Both the position numbers and the translations under genes were made by a program. From the NCBI RefSeq assembly GCF_000685095.1, contig NZ_BAYE01000013.1, forward strand, positions 1-64,000: DNA of 64,000 nucleotides. Direction: 5' to 3'. The stretch comes from Paraburkholderia caledonica NBRC 102488 (GTDB lineage: Bacteria; Pseudomonadota; Gammaproteobacteria; Burkholderiales; Burkholderiaceae). Each line of letters starts with the position of its first letter. The stretch's first letter is position 1. A model generated the notes under the pieces. The model saw only the letters and a list, made by a program, of their open reading frames with translations. It had not been told where the DNA came from and made no database searches. Positions 35,656-44,551 of the stretch are shown here, piece by piece.

Positions 35656-36726
35656 ATGAAACTGCGTACCACTGTGCTGGCGCTAGCTGCCACCGGCCTC
35701 ATAACCGGCTGCGCAACCGGTCCTGACCGCAAGCCCGGCGACCCGTTCGAGCCGATGAACCGGGCCGTGTTCAATTTCAACGACGGCCTCGACCGCTACG
35801 TCGCGGTGCCGGTCGCGAAGGGCTATCAGAAGGTGACGCCGCAGCCGTTGCGCACGGCCGTCAGCAACTTCTTTTCGAACCTGGGCGACTTGACCAACGC
35901 CGCGAATGCGCTGCTGCAGTTGAAGATCACCGACGCGACCGAGGATCTCGTCCGTTTCGCGTTCAACTCCACGTTTGGTCTGGGCGGACTGCTCGATTGG
36001 GCGACGCCGGCCGGACTGCCCAAGCATCATCAGGATTTCGGCCTGACGCTTGGACACTGGGGCATCCCATCGGGACCGTATCTCGTCTTGCCCCTTTTCG
36101 GACCGAGCACCGTGCGAGACAGCATGGGGCTGGTGGTGGACGTGAAGTTCAATCCTTTGAACTACATGGAGCCGGCAGTGCGCAATCCGCTGTACGTGCT
36201 GCAGTTCGTGAGCGTTCGCTCCGACCTGCTCGGCGCGACGGATCTTCTGCAGCAAGCGGCGCTGGATAAATACTCGTTCGTGCGGGACGCCTACACGCAG
36301 CAACGGCGGGCGCGTCTGCGCGGCACCGGCGACAATGCCGCGCCGCTGCCGGAATACGAGGATCAGGACGACTCGGGCGCTGCGACGACTCCAGCGAAGG
36401 GCGCCGCGGCCGGCGCGCCGGCGACGCTTCCGAACTACGCAGACCCGGGCGATACGGCCGACACGCCGGACGCGGCCTCTGGTGCCGCTACGGGCACGCC
36501 GGCGGGCGTGCCGGATTACACGGATCCGGGTGAGTCGCCCGCGCCGGCAAGCGGCGCGGCGGGCTCGGTGCCAGCGAGTGAAACGACGGGGGCTAAGTCA
36601 GGGACCACCGCGGCGCCGGCAACAGCGCCAGCTGCGGCTTCAGCGCCCAGTACGGGCACGGCTGTCCCGACCACGTCTGCGCCTGCTGGTAATCAGCAAC
36701 CGGCTTCAGCGCCGGCTGCGCAATGA
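35656..36726 (+). CDS. MlaA/VacJ-family outer-membrane lipoprotein with long Ala/Pro tail
   Basis: This 356-aa lipoprotein has a signal peptide ending in the lipobox ITGC. The MlaA domain spans about residues 25-225, with DPFEPMNRAVFNFND, FFSNLGDLTNAANALLQ and PSGPYLVLPLFGPSTVRDSMG. Beyond it lie about 130 disordered residues rich in Ala, Pro, Thr and Gly, with PEYED, PNYADPGD and PDYTDPGE repeated. MlaA forms the outer-membrane gate for phospholipids. Co-transcription with hpnN and divergence from an MlaC-like hpnM suggest a hopanoid or lipid route; that is inference. Confidence 0.88.
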   Translation: MKLRTTVLALAATGLITGCATGPDRKPGDPFEPMNRAVFNFNDGLDRYVAVPVAKGYQKVTPQPLRTAVSNFFSNLGDLTNAANALLQLKITDATEDLVRFAFNSTFGLGGLLDWATPAGLPKHHQDFGLTLGHWGIPSGPYLVLPLFGPSTVRDSMGLVVDVKFNPLNYMEPAVRNPLYVLQFVSVRSDLLGATDLLQQAALDKYSFVRDAYTQQRRARLRGTGDNAAPLPEYEDQDDSGAATTPAKGAAAGAPATLPNYADPGDTADTPDAASGAATGTPAGVPDYTDPGESPAPASGAAGSVPASETTGAKSGTTAAPATAPAAASAPSTGTAVPTTSAPAGNQQPASAPAAQ

Positions 36727-36772
36727 GATCGGCGTACGCACGCCCAAGGTGTGCGTCGATGCTGCTGAAGCG

Positions 36773-37501
36773 CTAGGCTAGCTTCAGCAAGGCCTCAGCC
36801 GCACCCAGCGCTTGCCGGGCCTGCACCAGTGAAACGCGCGCCGCGCGCGCATCCATCGCCACCTGGATGAGCGCGCCAATCTGTGACGGTTGCCGCATCA
36901 GCTCGCGCAGGATCGGCGCAAGCGCGGTGCTGCCGTCATCGCGCAACCCCGCGGTCGCCGCCGACGGCAACGTACGCCACGCAGGATCCACAATTGCACG
37001 GCACACGGCGAACGGCAGCCCACGGGCGGCGGCCATCGCGCCAGCCAGATGCGATTCCATATCCACAGCCAATGCACCCGTCGAGCGATGCAGCGCACGC
37101 TTGTCGTCGGCGGACATGAGCGGCGCCGCTACCGCGGCCATTGAACCCCGCCGCAAGCGTGACGCGAGCGGTCCGGTCGCCAGCGCGGCGGCAAGCCTGT
37201 TCGTCCAGGCCGGATCGGTGGGGATGCGGCCAAACGGACCTTCGACGGCGTCGGCGACAATGAGCGCGCCCGGCTGCAAATCCGGCGCCAGGCCGCCCGC
37301 CGTACCGAAGCTGACGATCCCAGAGCAACCGCGCGCGACCGCAGCATTCAGCGCGCGTTCCAGCAGATCGGCGCGCGCCGCATAGACCACTTCGACGCCT
37401 TCGCCCCGCGCGATCCGCGCTTCGAACGCCATGCCCGTTACGACGATGACCGGCAAGCTGTTGCCGTCGGCATCGGCGGACGGCGCTGTTGGGCGAAGCA
37501 T
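36773..37501 (-). CDS. hpnG: Hopanoid-associated phosphorylase HpnG
   Basis: This 242-aa nucleoside-phosphorylase-like enzyme converts adenosylhopane to phosphoribosylhopane with release of adenine. VVTGMAFEARIA opens the domain, VSFGTAGGLAPDLQPGALIVAD is the phosphate/base loop, and VDMESHLAGAMAAARGLPFAVCRAIVD carries the conserved ME motif. It starts just after the shc stop in the operon hpnD-hpnE-shc-hpnG. Confidence 0.92.
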   Translation of the reverse strand: MLRPTAPSADADGNSLPVIVVTGMAFEARIARGEGVEVVYAARADLLERALNAAVARGCSGIVSFGTAGGLAPDLQPGALIVADAVEGPFGRIPTDPAWTNRLAAALATGPLASRLRRGSMAAVAAPLMSADDKRALHRSTGALAVDMESHLAGAMAAARGLPFAVCRAIVDPAWRTLPSAATAGLRDDGSTALAPILRELMRQPSQIGALIQVAMDARAARVSLVQARQALGAAEALLKLA

Positions 37502-37504
37502 CCG

Positions 37505-39565
37505 TTACATCCCGACGGCAACGCGCGTGAGCCCGTTGCGCTTCAGGTGACGGAAACGCGCCAGCGCCCAGAGCGGGAAGAACTTGCGATAGCCGTGATA
37601 ACGCAAATAAAACACGCGCGGGAAACCGGTGGCGGTGAAACGCGTTTCGTCCCACAAGCCGTGCTCGCGTTGTTCACGCTGCAAATAGTCGATGCCGCGC
37701 GCAACCGCCTCGTGATTCACTTCGCCCGCCGCCATCAGGCCCATCAACGCCCATGCCGTTTGCGACGCCGTGCTCGGCGCGCGTTCGTAACCGTGGTAGT
37801 CGAGCTTGTAGCTCTCGCCGGCTTCCCCCCAACCGCCGTCTTCGTTCTGGATCGACAGCAGCCACTGTGCGGCGCGTTTGATGCGCGGGTCGTCGTGCGA
37901 AATGCCGGCCGCGTTCAATGAACACAGCGCGGTCCACGTACCGTAGATGTAGTTCAAACCCCAACGGCCGTACCAGCTGCCGTCGGGCTCCTGTTCCTTC
38001 AGCATGTAGTCGAGCGCACGCTGCGCCGGTTCGCTGTTTTGCGGCAACTCGCCGAGTTGCGCGAGCATCGACAGGCAGCGACCCGACACATCCGCGGTCG
38101 GCGGATCGAGCAGCGCGCCATGATCGGAGAACGGAATGTTGTTCAGGTAATACTGCGTGTTCTCAGGCTCGAACGCGCCCCAGCCGCCGTCGCTACTCTG
38201 CATGCCGACGACCCATTCTCTGGCGCGCGCAATCCCCTCGCGATCGACGCTCGACTGCGTGAGCGCGGCCGAGCGATGCATAGCCATCGCGACCACCGCT
38301 GTATCGTCGACGTCCGGGTAATACGCATTGTTGTACTGGAAGGCCCAGCCGCCCGGCCGCACGTTCGGCCGGCGCGAAATCCAGTCGCCGCGCACGTCGA
38401 GGATCTGCAGCGGACGCAGCCATGCGAGGCCGCGTTCTGCCGCCTGCTCGGCACGCGCTTCGCCCGTTTCGAGCAACGCGTGCGCGGCAAGCGACGTGTC
38501 CCACACCGGCGACAAACAGGGTTGACAATATGCTTCGTCATCCTTGACAACAAGCAGCTTTTCGATCGACTGACGCGCAATTGCGCGGTTCGGATGATCG
38601 GCCGGATAACCGAGCACGTCGTACATCATCACCGAATTGGCCATGGCTGGGAAAATCGCGCCCAGGCCGTCTTCGCCGTTCAGCCGCTGATCGGCGAAGG
38701 CCACTGCCTCGCGGACCGCTCGCTCGCGCGTGGCTTTCGGAAACAGACCGTCGACCGCGCGCAGCACCGTATCCACAACCCGGAAAAAGCGGAACCAGCC
38801 GACATGTTGATGCGGCGCCCGCTGCGGCATGCCGGTGTTCACGGGCGCGCCGCGGAACAATTCGTCGATGCGCACGCGGCGCGGGTTGCGCGCGAGCGGC
38901 CGCTTCGCGTTGAGCACGAGCAGCGGCACGATCACGGTCCGCGCCCAGTACGACACCTTCGACAGATGGAACGGAAACCACATGGGCAGCAGCGTGATTT
39001 CCACGGGCATCATCGGCACCGCGCGCCACGACACCACGCCGAACAAGGCCAGCAGGATCCGCGTGAAGACGTTTACCGCCTCCGCGCCGCCGTGGGCCAG
39101 AATCGCCTCGCGCGCGCGAACCATGTGCTCGGCGTCGACGGGGTCGCCGATCATCTTCAGCGCGAAGTACGCCTTCACGCTCGCGCTGACGTCGAGCGCG
39201 CCGTCGGTAAAGAGCGGCCAGCCGCCGTCGGGCAGCTGGATGCGGCGCAAATAGCGCGCGATTTTCTGCTCCAACTCCACGTTCGGCGTTTCGCCAAGGT
39301 AATGGACCAGCAGCACATATTCGGCGGGAATCGTCGCATCCGCTTCCAGTTCGTAGACCCAGTGGCCGTCGGGCTTTTGCGCGGCGAGGATCGCGTCGGT
39401 TGCGCGCGTGATCGAGGTGTCGAGCGAAGAGGCAAAACCGGCAAATTCTGCAGACGCGGTAGACGCGTGGGGCGCATCGCTCGCAGCAGCTGGCGCGCCT
39501 CGCGCTTCGTCGGCGAATTCGGGCATGACGGCACCCAGCATGTGGGCTTGAGATAAATCGTTCAT
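37505..39565 (-). CDS. shc: Squalene-hopene cyclase
   Basis: This 686-aa class II triterpene cyclase, peripheral on the inner membrane, folds squalene to hopene. The proton-donating DXDD motif is DVDD at about 418-421, and QW repeats are plentiful (QSSDGGWGAFEPENT, QNEDGGWGE, QEPDGSWYGRWG). It overlaps hpnE by 4 bases (ATGA) and hpnG begins three bases after it. Length and repeat number match the family. Confidence 0.96.
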   Translation of the reverse strand: MNDLSQAHMLGAVMPEFADEARGAPAAASDAPHASTASAEFAGFASSLDTSITRATDAILAAQKPDGHWVYELEADATIPAEYVLLVHYLGETPNVELEQKIARYLRRIQLPDGGWPLFTDGALDVSASVKAYFALKMIGDPVDAEHMVRAREAILAHGGAEAVNVFTRILLALFGVVSWRAVPMMPVEITLLPMWFPFHLSKVSYWARTVIVPLLVLNAKRPLARNPRRVRIDELFRGAPVNTGMPQRAPHQHVGWFRFFRVVDTVLRAVDGLFPKATRERAVREAVAFADQRLNGEDGLGAIFPAMANSVMMYDVLGYPADHPNRAIARQSIEKLLVVKDDEAYCQPCLSPVWDTSLAAHALLETGEARAEQAAERGLAWLRPLQILDVRGDWISRRPNVRPGGWAFQYNNAYYPDVDDTAVVAMAMHRSAALTQSSVDREGIARAREWVVGMQSSDGGWGAFEPENTQYYLNNIPFSDHGALLDPPTADVSGRCLSMLAQLGELPQNSEPAQRALDYMLKEQEPDGSWYGRWGLNYIYGTWTALCSLNAAGISHDDPRIKRAAQWLLSIQNEDGGWGEAGESYKLDYHGYERAPSTASQTAWALMGLMAAGEVNHEAVARGIDYLQREQREHGLWDETRFTATGFPRVFYLRYHGYRKFFPLWALARFRHLKRNGLTRVAVGM

Positions 39566-40830
39566 CGGCGTTCCATCGGTTGATTCAGCAACGTATCCGC
39601 GGCCTTCTGGCCTGAGCGGATCGCGCCTTCAATCGTCGCGGGCAGGCCGGTAGCCGTCCAGTCCCCCGCGAGCATCAGATTATTCCAGCGAGTGCGCGTG
39701 CCGGGACGCAGCGTTTCCTGGTCCGGCGACGCGGCAAAAGTCGCACGTTCGTCGACGACGATCTGCCAGGCCGGCATCGGCGCGGCGGGCAGATTGGCCG
39801 CCTGAGCCACCTCGGCCCATAAGCGCGCTGCAAGTTCTTCGCGCGGCGTGTCGACAACATTCCCGACGCCATAAACCGTTGCGGACAGACGTCCGTCGGA
39901 CGCGAACAGCCATTGCGCGGTGCCGTTCAGGAGACCGGTGACAGGCGGCAAGCCGAACGGCGGTTCGACGGCGAAATACGCGCTGAGCGTCGCGGCAAAG
40001 CGGGCTGGCGCCCGCAGGCCAGGGACAAGCGTCTGCGCGATGTCCGGCGGCACCGCCAGAATCACAGCCTGGTTGACGTCCAGCGCGACACTCTGTTCAG
40101 CGAAGTCGAGCGCCTCTACGCGGCTCGCGTTCGCCGCAAACCGCATCTTTTCGAGCCGCGAGCCGATCTCGATCGTCGCGCCGCCATGCTGCAATAGTCG
40201 CAGCGCCGGATCGACGAAAGCGCTGCTCAAACCGTTCCGCGCGATGAGCGGCCTGCACGCGAGGCCGCCCGCCATCAACGTCTCGCGCACCATTGCCCCA
40301 GTCAGCACTGCCGACGCGTCGCGCGGCTCGGCGTTGAGCATTGCGCGAAACAACGGCGCGAGCAGGCGGTCCCACAGCGGGCCATTGCTGCGCATGGTTT
40401 GCGCGACGGTGCGACCGGGCTTGGCGAAAAGCAGCGGCACGAGACTCAGATAGTCGCTCGGGCCGGTGTTGGGTACACGCGCGTCCTGATCGAAGATCCA
40501 CCAGGGCAGCCGTCCCGACGACAGGCGCACGGTCCAGCGCGCGTGAGTGGCCAGGTCCACGAACGGGAATTCGGGCAGAGCCAGTCCCGTCAGTTCGTCC
40601 ACGGCGCCGATAGCACGCGCGTAATTCAGCGTCGCGGCGTTGCCTGACATCATCAGGTGATTGCCGCTGTCAATCGTTGCGCCTAGCTTGGCGTCGTAGT
40701 ACGAACGGCACCGGCCGCCCGCCTGTTGCGCCGCTTCGTGAAGCACGACTCGTGCGCCGCGCCGCTGCAACTGCACTGCGGCGGCCAGGCCGGCGAGGCC
40801 CGCGCCGACCACATGTACGAGTCTCGGCAT
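39562..40830 (-). CDS. hpnE: Hydroxysqualene dehydroxylase HpnE
   Basis: This 422-aa FAD amine-oxidase-like enzyme reduces hydroxysqualene to squalene. The dinucleotide site is VVGAGLAGLAAAVQLQRRGARVVLHEA, followed by GGRCRSYYD, and the C-terminal FAD motif is LAGDWTATGLPATIEGAIRSGQ. It lies between hpnD and shc in the order of the pathway. Confidence 0.93.
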   Translation of the reverse strand: MPRLVHVVGAGLAGLAAAVQLQRRGARVVLHEAAQQAGGRCRSYYDAKLGATIDSGNHLMMSGNAATLNYARAIGAVDELTGLALPEFPFVDLATHARWTVRLSSGRLPWWIFDQDARVPNTGPSDYLSLVPLLFAKPGRTVAQTMRSNGPLWDRLLAPLFRAMLNAEPRDASAVLTGAMVRETLMAGGLACRPLIARNGLSSAFVDPALRLLQHGGATIEIGSRLEKMRFAANASRVEALDFAEQSVALDVNQAVILAVPPDIAQTLVPGLRAPARFAATLSAYFAVEPPFGLPPVTGLLNGTAQWLFASDGRLSATVYGVGNVVDTPREELAARLWAEVAQAANLPAAPMPAWQIVVDERATFAASPDQETLRPGTRTRWNNLMLAGDWTATGLPATIEGAIRSGQKAADTLLNQPMERR

Positions 40831-40834
40831 CGGC

Positions 40835-41683
40835 TCAGAAGAGCGCGTAACGCGCGACGATCCACAGCATGCGCAGCTTCGGCTTGCTGACCTTCGTGCG
40901 CGGAATGTCGAAGCCGCGTTCGAGTGTGCGTTCCAGCAGCAAGCGGTACACGCCCGACATGATGCGCGGCGCGCGCACCTGGTTGCGCGGCTCGCGGTCC
41001 ATGATCGCGTCGGACGCGGCGAAGTGCTCTTTCGCGCGTTCAGCGAGCGTTGCGCAGACGCGCGGCAGCGACGGATCGTCGGCGATCTGCGAGGGACTCT
41101 TTACCGCGATGCCTTCACGCGCCAGCAACTCATGCGGCAGATAGCAACGGTTGATGCCCGCGTCTTCGTCGATGTCGCGAAGAATGTTCGTCAGCTGAAG
41201 CGCACGGCCGAGATGGTGCGCCAGCAAACGGCCCGACTCCTCCTGCATCCCGAATATCCTCACCGATAGACGGCCCGCCGCACTCGCGACCCGGTCGCAG
41301 TACAGGTCGAGCGTGGCCTCGTCGGGGGCGCAGATGTCGGCGACCGCATCCATCGCCATGCCGTCGATCATTGCGTGAAAATCCTCGCGCTGCAGATGGA
41401 ACGTGTGGATGTGCCGCGTCAGCGCGCGCAACGAGGCGCGCGGCGAGCCGGTATAGCACGCGTCGATGTCGGCGCGCCAGCGCTCGAGCGCCGCGGCGCG
41501 GTCGGCGCGCGGCATGGCGCTGTCGGCGATGTCGTCGACAGCGCGGCAGAAAGCGTAGACCTGATACATCGCGTCGCGCTGCGCGGCCGGCAGGATGCGC
41601 ATTGCGAGATAAAACGAACTGCCGGACGTGGCGGCAGCGGCGTCGATTTCAGTATCGTCCACGACAAGATTGGATACAGCCAA
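40835..41683 (-). CDS. hpnD: Presqualene diphosphate synthase HpnD
   Basis: This 282-aa squalene/phytoene-synthase-fold enzyme condenses two farnesyl diphosphates. The first aspartate-rich motif is D50-D51-I-A-D54, and the second is in NILRDIDEDAGINR. The start is TTG 41683 with GGAG 7 bases upstream; the frame runs 66 codons further left, but that part has no ribosome site and is not conserved-looking. It heads the hpnD-hpnE-shc-hpnG operon. In the HpnCDE route a second synthase-fold enzyme, HpnC, is also needed; none is in this window. Confidence 0.92.
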   Translation of the reverse strand: MAVSNLVVDDTEIDAAAATSGSSFYLAMRILPAAQRDAMYQVYAFCRAVDDIADSAMPRADRAAALERWRADIDACYTGSPRASLRALTRHIHTFHLQREDFHAMIDGMAMDAVADICAPDEATLDLYCDRVASAAGRLSVRIFGMQEESGRLLAHHLGRALQLTNILRDIDEDAGINRCYLPHELLAREGIAVKSPSQIADDPSLPRVCATLAERAKEHFAASDAIMDREPRNQVRAPRIMSGVYRLLLERTLERGFDIPRTKVSKPKLRMLWIVARYALF

Positions 41684-41970
41684 GACGATCTCCGCAGGAG
41701 GGCGCCCGCTGAAAGGCGTACAGGAATTTTTATGCCTCGCCGCAGGGCGGGCGGCCCGCGCGCGCGGACACGCGCGAAACACACGGCTGGGATGCCGGAA
41801 ACGGCGAAAAGTATAACAACGTTTGTCCGACGACGCAGTTTCCACAGAGCATTGACCGACACAACCCGCTGCGATCGGCAAACCCGGTGCGACATGCGGC
41901 GCACGATGCCGCGGGCAAACCGGCTTTCTAACGCAACCGGGCGCTATGAGCGAACCTCAATCGCCGCCAT

Positions 41971-42909
41971 TCACGTCAACGCGACGCAGCGATTGCGGCC
42001 TTGCCGTTTAGCGCTATAGAGCGCCGCATCAGCCTCGTTGATCAGCACGTCATACGCGGGCGAGCCGGCACGCGCGGCCGCGCCGCCCACGCTCGCCGTA
42101 ACGGGCACGCTCGTGCCCTGCACCTCGACCGGCGTGTCGGCGATCGTGCGGCGGATTTTTTCGGCGACGCGCATGGCGTCCTCCAGCGGCGTGCATGGCA
42201 GCAGCAACGCGAACTCTTCGCCGCCGAAACGCCCGAACGTGTCCTGCGCCCGCACGACCCCGGCAACGCGCTGCGCCATCACGCGCAAAACGGTATCGCC
42301 GACGCCGTGTCCAAACTGATCGTTGATCTTCTTGAAGTGGTCGAGATCGAACAACAGCACCGACATGTCGCCGCCATAACGCTGCCAGCGCGTGTATTCG
42401 TCGAGCAGCCGCGCCTCGAAGAAGCGGCGGTTGGCAATGCCGGTCAGTCCGTCACGGTCGGCGTACTCCTGCAGCTTGGCGACCGCCTCCTCGCGCTCTC
42501 TCTGCACGATGCTCACATGGGTCACGTCGGAGATGGTCACGCAAACGGCCACCACCTCCCGATCGCGCGTGAGCGGCATGAACGTGACGTCCTGCTGCAT
42601 GTAATCGACCCCGCCCGTGATCGGCCGGTCGTGGTCGAACTTGAACAGATACGGGCGCTGTTCCCACGAACTGAACGCGAAGCTACCCAGCTGAAAGACA
42701 CTTTCGATCTTGCGCGACAGCCACACTCGCGGCAGTTCCGGAAACTGCGTGAACAGCGACTTGCCGACCACCTGCTCCGCCGACAGACCGCTGTGGTCCT
42801 GCATGAACCGGTTCCACATCAACACGTTCATATCGCGGTCGAGTACGAAGATGCCGAAGCCCACCCGCTCGACGACCAGATCGCTCAACGACTCCGTAGG
42901 CGCGCTCAT
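41971..42909 (-). CDS. PAS-domain diguanylate cyclase
   Basis: This 312-aa cytoplasmic enzyme makes cyclic di-GMP. A PAS sensor (residues about 10-130, GFGIFVLDRDMNVLMWN) leads into a GGDEF domain with an active GGEEF at 229-233. There is no RxxD product-inhibition motif directly before it (FGRFGGEEF). It overlaps the CheC-like gene by 4 bases, so it is the output of a CheY-CheC-like-cyclase operon. Confidence 0.93.
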   Translation of the reverse strand: MSAPTESLSDLVVERVGFGIFVLDRDMNVLMWNRFMQDHSGLSAEQVVGKSLFTQFPELPRVWLSRKIESVFQLGSFAFSSWEQRPYLFKFDHDRPITGGVDYMQQDVTFMPLTRDREVVAVCVTISDVTHVSIVQREREEAVAKLQEYADRDGLTGIANRRFFEARLLDEYTRWQRYGGDMSVLLFDLDHFKKINDQFGHGVGDTVLRVMAQRVAGVVRAQDTFGRFGGEEFALLLPCTPLEDAMRVAEKIRRTIADTPVEVQGTSVPVTASVGGAAARAGSPAYDVLINEADAALYSAKRQGRNRCVALT

Positions 42910-43529
42910 AGGCTGGACAACAACGCATCGAGCGCGTCGCTCATGTGACGGATGGACTCTTCCGCCATCAGCATCACGAGATGCGCGCGGAAGCTCTGGT
43001 CCTCCAGCGCGAAATTGACTTCGACGAGCAACGCGACTTCCCATTGCAGCACGCCGGGCTGAAACACTTCGTCGAGCGTCAAGGCGTCGCCCAGCAGGCC
43101 GGGCGCGGAGAATACCGGCGTGCGGCCGAGCTGGTCGAGAATGCACGAGACGCACGCGCCGGTGAGCACGTTCGCCACGTCGAACATCAGTTCTTTTTGG
43201 CTCACAGCTTCGTAAGCGGAGCGCGAATACGGGTCGCTGACCAGCGCGCACAAGTCTTCCACGCTGTCGCTGCGGCAAATCACCAGCGCCTCGCCCTTGA
43301 TGTCGGAGCGAAAGCCCTGGCGTACCGCGCTGACCCGGTCTTCGATACCGGTCATGTCCCGGAGCGCTTGCGCGGCCTCGCTGACGGCCACCACCCTCAC
43401 GCGCGGCACCGATAATTCGATAAACGAATCGAGCAGCCGCGCGAGACGTGTCGCGGCTTGACCCATCGCCAGATTGGCGACCTCTTGCAGCGCGTCGCGC
43501 TGATCTTCGGTGAGGACTGGCTCAGACAT
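42906..43529 (-). CDS. CheC-like phosphatase/chemotaxis protein
   Basis: This 207-aa protein has two CheC-type halves, with the ExxN active-site helix ALQEVANLAMGQAATRL near residue 15 and a second copy, LMFDVANVLTGACVS, near 117 in which E is replaced by D. CheC/CheX proteins dephosphorylate CheY-P, and its partner is probably the CheY-like protein translated just before it with an 8-base overlap (ATGTCTGA). Confidence 0.85.
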   Translation of the reverse strand: MSEPVLTEDQRDALQEVANLAMGQAATRLARLLDSFIELSVPRVRVVAVSEAAQALRDMTGIEDRVSAVRQGFRSDIKGEALVICRSDSVEDLCALVSDPYSRSAYEAVSQKELMFDVANVLTGACVSCILDQLGRTPVFSAPGLLGDALTLDEVFQPGVLQWEVALLVEVNFALEDQSFRAHLVMLMAEESIRHMSDALDALLSSL

Positions 43530-43890
43530 ACAACCCGTACTCCTTGAGGATGGGCAGTACCGCCTCCGGCGTCACGGGTTTGGCGATGAACGCCGCGGCG
43601 CCGAGCGTGCGTACGCGTGCCTGGGCCATCGGCTGGATATCGGCCGAGACGACGATGACGAAGGTGTTCAGATCCTCATGCTGCAGTGCCTCGAGTACCT
43701 GATAGCCGTTCATTTCCGGCATGGTCAGGTCGAGGAACATCACCGAGGCTTTCCCTTGACGATACAGAGCGAGGGCTTCGCGCCCGTTCGACGCGTACGA
43801 CACGTCGACGTCCCAGTCCGGCGGCAATGCCTTGGTGAGCACCTTGCGGGCAAGCAATGAATCATCGGCGATCACGATTGGCAAAGGCAT
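43522..43890 (-). CDS. Single-domain CheY-like response regulator
   Basis: This 122-aa stand-alone receiver has acidic pocket D9/D10, phosphorylation site D54 (MFLDLTMPEMNG), a Ser/Thr switch in VVSAD and K in FIAKPV. It probably couples a histidine kinase, possibly the divergent hybrid kinase, to the cyclase downstream; that is inference from position. It is first in a three-gene operon. Confidence 0.92.
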   Translation of the reverse strand: MPLPIVIADDSLLARKVLTKALPPDWDVDVSYASNGREALALYRQGKASVMFLDLTMPEMNGYQVLEALQHEDLNTFVIVVSADIQPMAQARVRTLGAAAFIAKPVTPEAVLPILKEYGLYV

Positions 43891-44449
43891 GGCGGGTCGA
43901 AAGACGGAATAATCTCGTACGGGTTAACGGCGGATAGTGGAATTCCTTTAGGGCGGAGTCTGGCAAGCCGCGAACTGTGCGTTGCCTCGGTGGAAGGCTG
44001 CTTGCGGCCCCGCGGGGAGGTGGCGCGGCGACGCGCGTCTCGCGAAACCATGGCGCGCGCAAGGCTGCGTGCGCTGGACGACGGTTATGACCGGCATGTG
44101 AGCCTACCCCGTAGATGAGGCGCGGCTGGTTGGATCGGCTGGTCCCGTGCCGCGCGCGTGTTTTCCGCGAACGCCGGCACTCACGCGTAAACGCGTGATC
44201 CGATGCCCTCGCGGCGTATGCGTTCGAACATAGCGGACGCACTTTTTGTCATTGCGTCGATTCTCAAAGCAAACCAGTCGAAATGCAATACGCGGTATTT
44301 TCGTCCTGATAACAATATCTTCCTTACACGCACGTTATTTGAAAAAATACGCCCCGCATAATAATAGTTTCAATCCCGTTTATACTTTTGTGTACGTTTG
44401 CGCTTCTTGATTCTTCACTGTTTTAAAAGGGCAATGAATAGGTGTCGAA
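43891..44449. promoter_or_regulatory. AT-rich divergent control region
   Basis: Between the CheY-like gene and the hybrid kinase lies a gap with marked AT-richness at about 44240-44420. It contains a palindrome AATAC-GCG-GTATT at 44287-44299 and a TATACT -10-like element at 44381-44386 on the plus strand. It is a likely site of regulation of both units. Confidence 0.4.
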
Positions 44450-44548
44450 ATGTCTGGCGCCCTCAATTACGGTAACTTCTACCGCCATTCTGCGACTATG
44501 CTTCTCGTATCCGCCGTGCCTCCCAGCCCCGAAGACCTGAGCGCTTAA
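44450..44548 (+). CDS. Possible 32-aa leader peptide before the kinase
   Basis: An ATG at 44450 opens a frame of 32 codons (MSGALNYGNFYRHSATMLLV...) whose stop lies three bases before the kinase ATG. The kinase itself has no good ribosome site, so translation through this small frame could load it. There is no strong ribosome site here either; coding is uncertain. Confidence 0.3.
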   Translation: MSGALNYGNFYRHSATMLLVSAVPPSPEDLSA

Positions 44549-44551
44549 CAA

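Noticed and set aside
38039..39556. 505-codon open frame on the plus strand
   Set aside because: It is the complement of the squalene-hopene cyclase gene; the amino-acid composition is that of a shadow frame.
40835..41881. Longer HpnD start 66 codons upstream
   Set aside because: The extra part is Arg/Cys-rich and unlike the family; TTG 41683 has a good ribosome site and gives the usual length.
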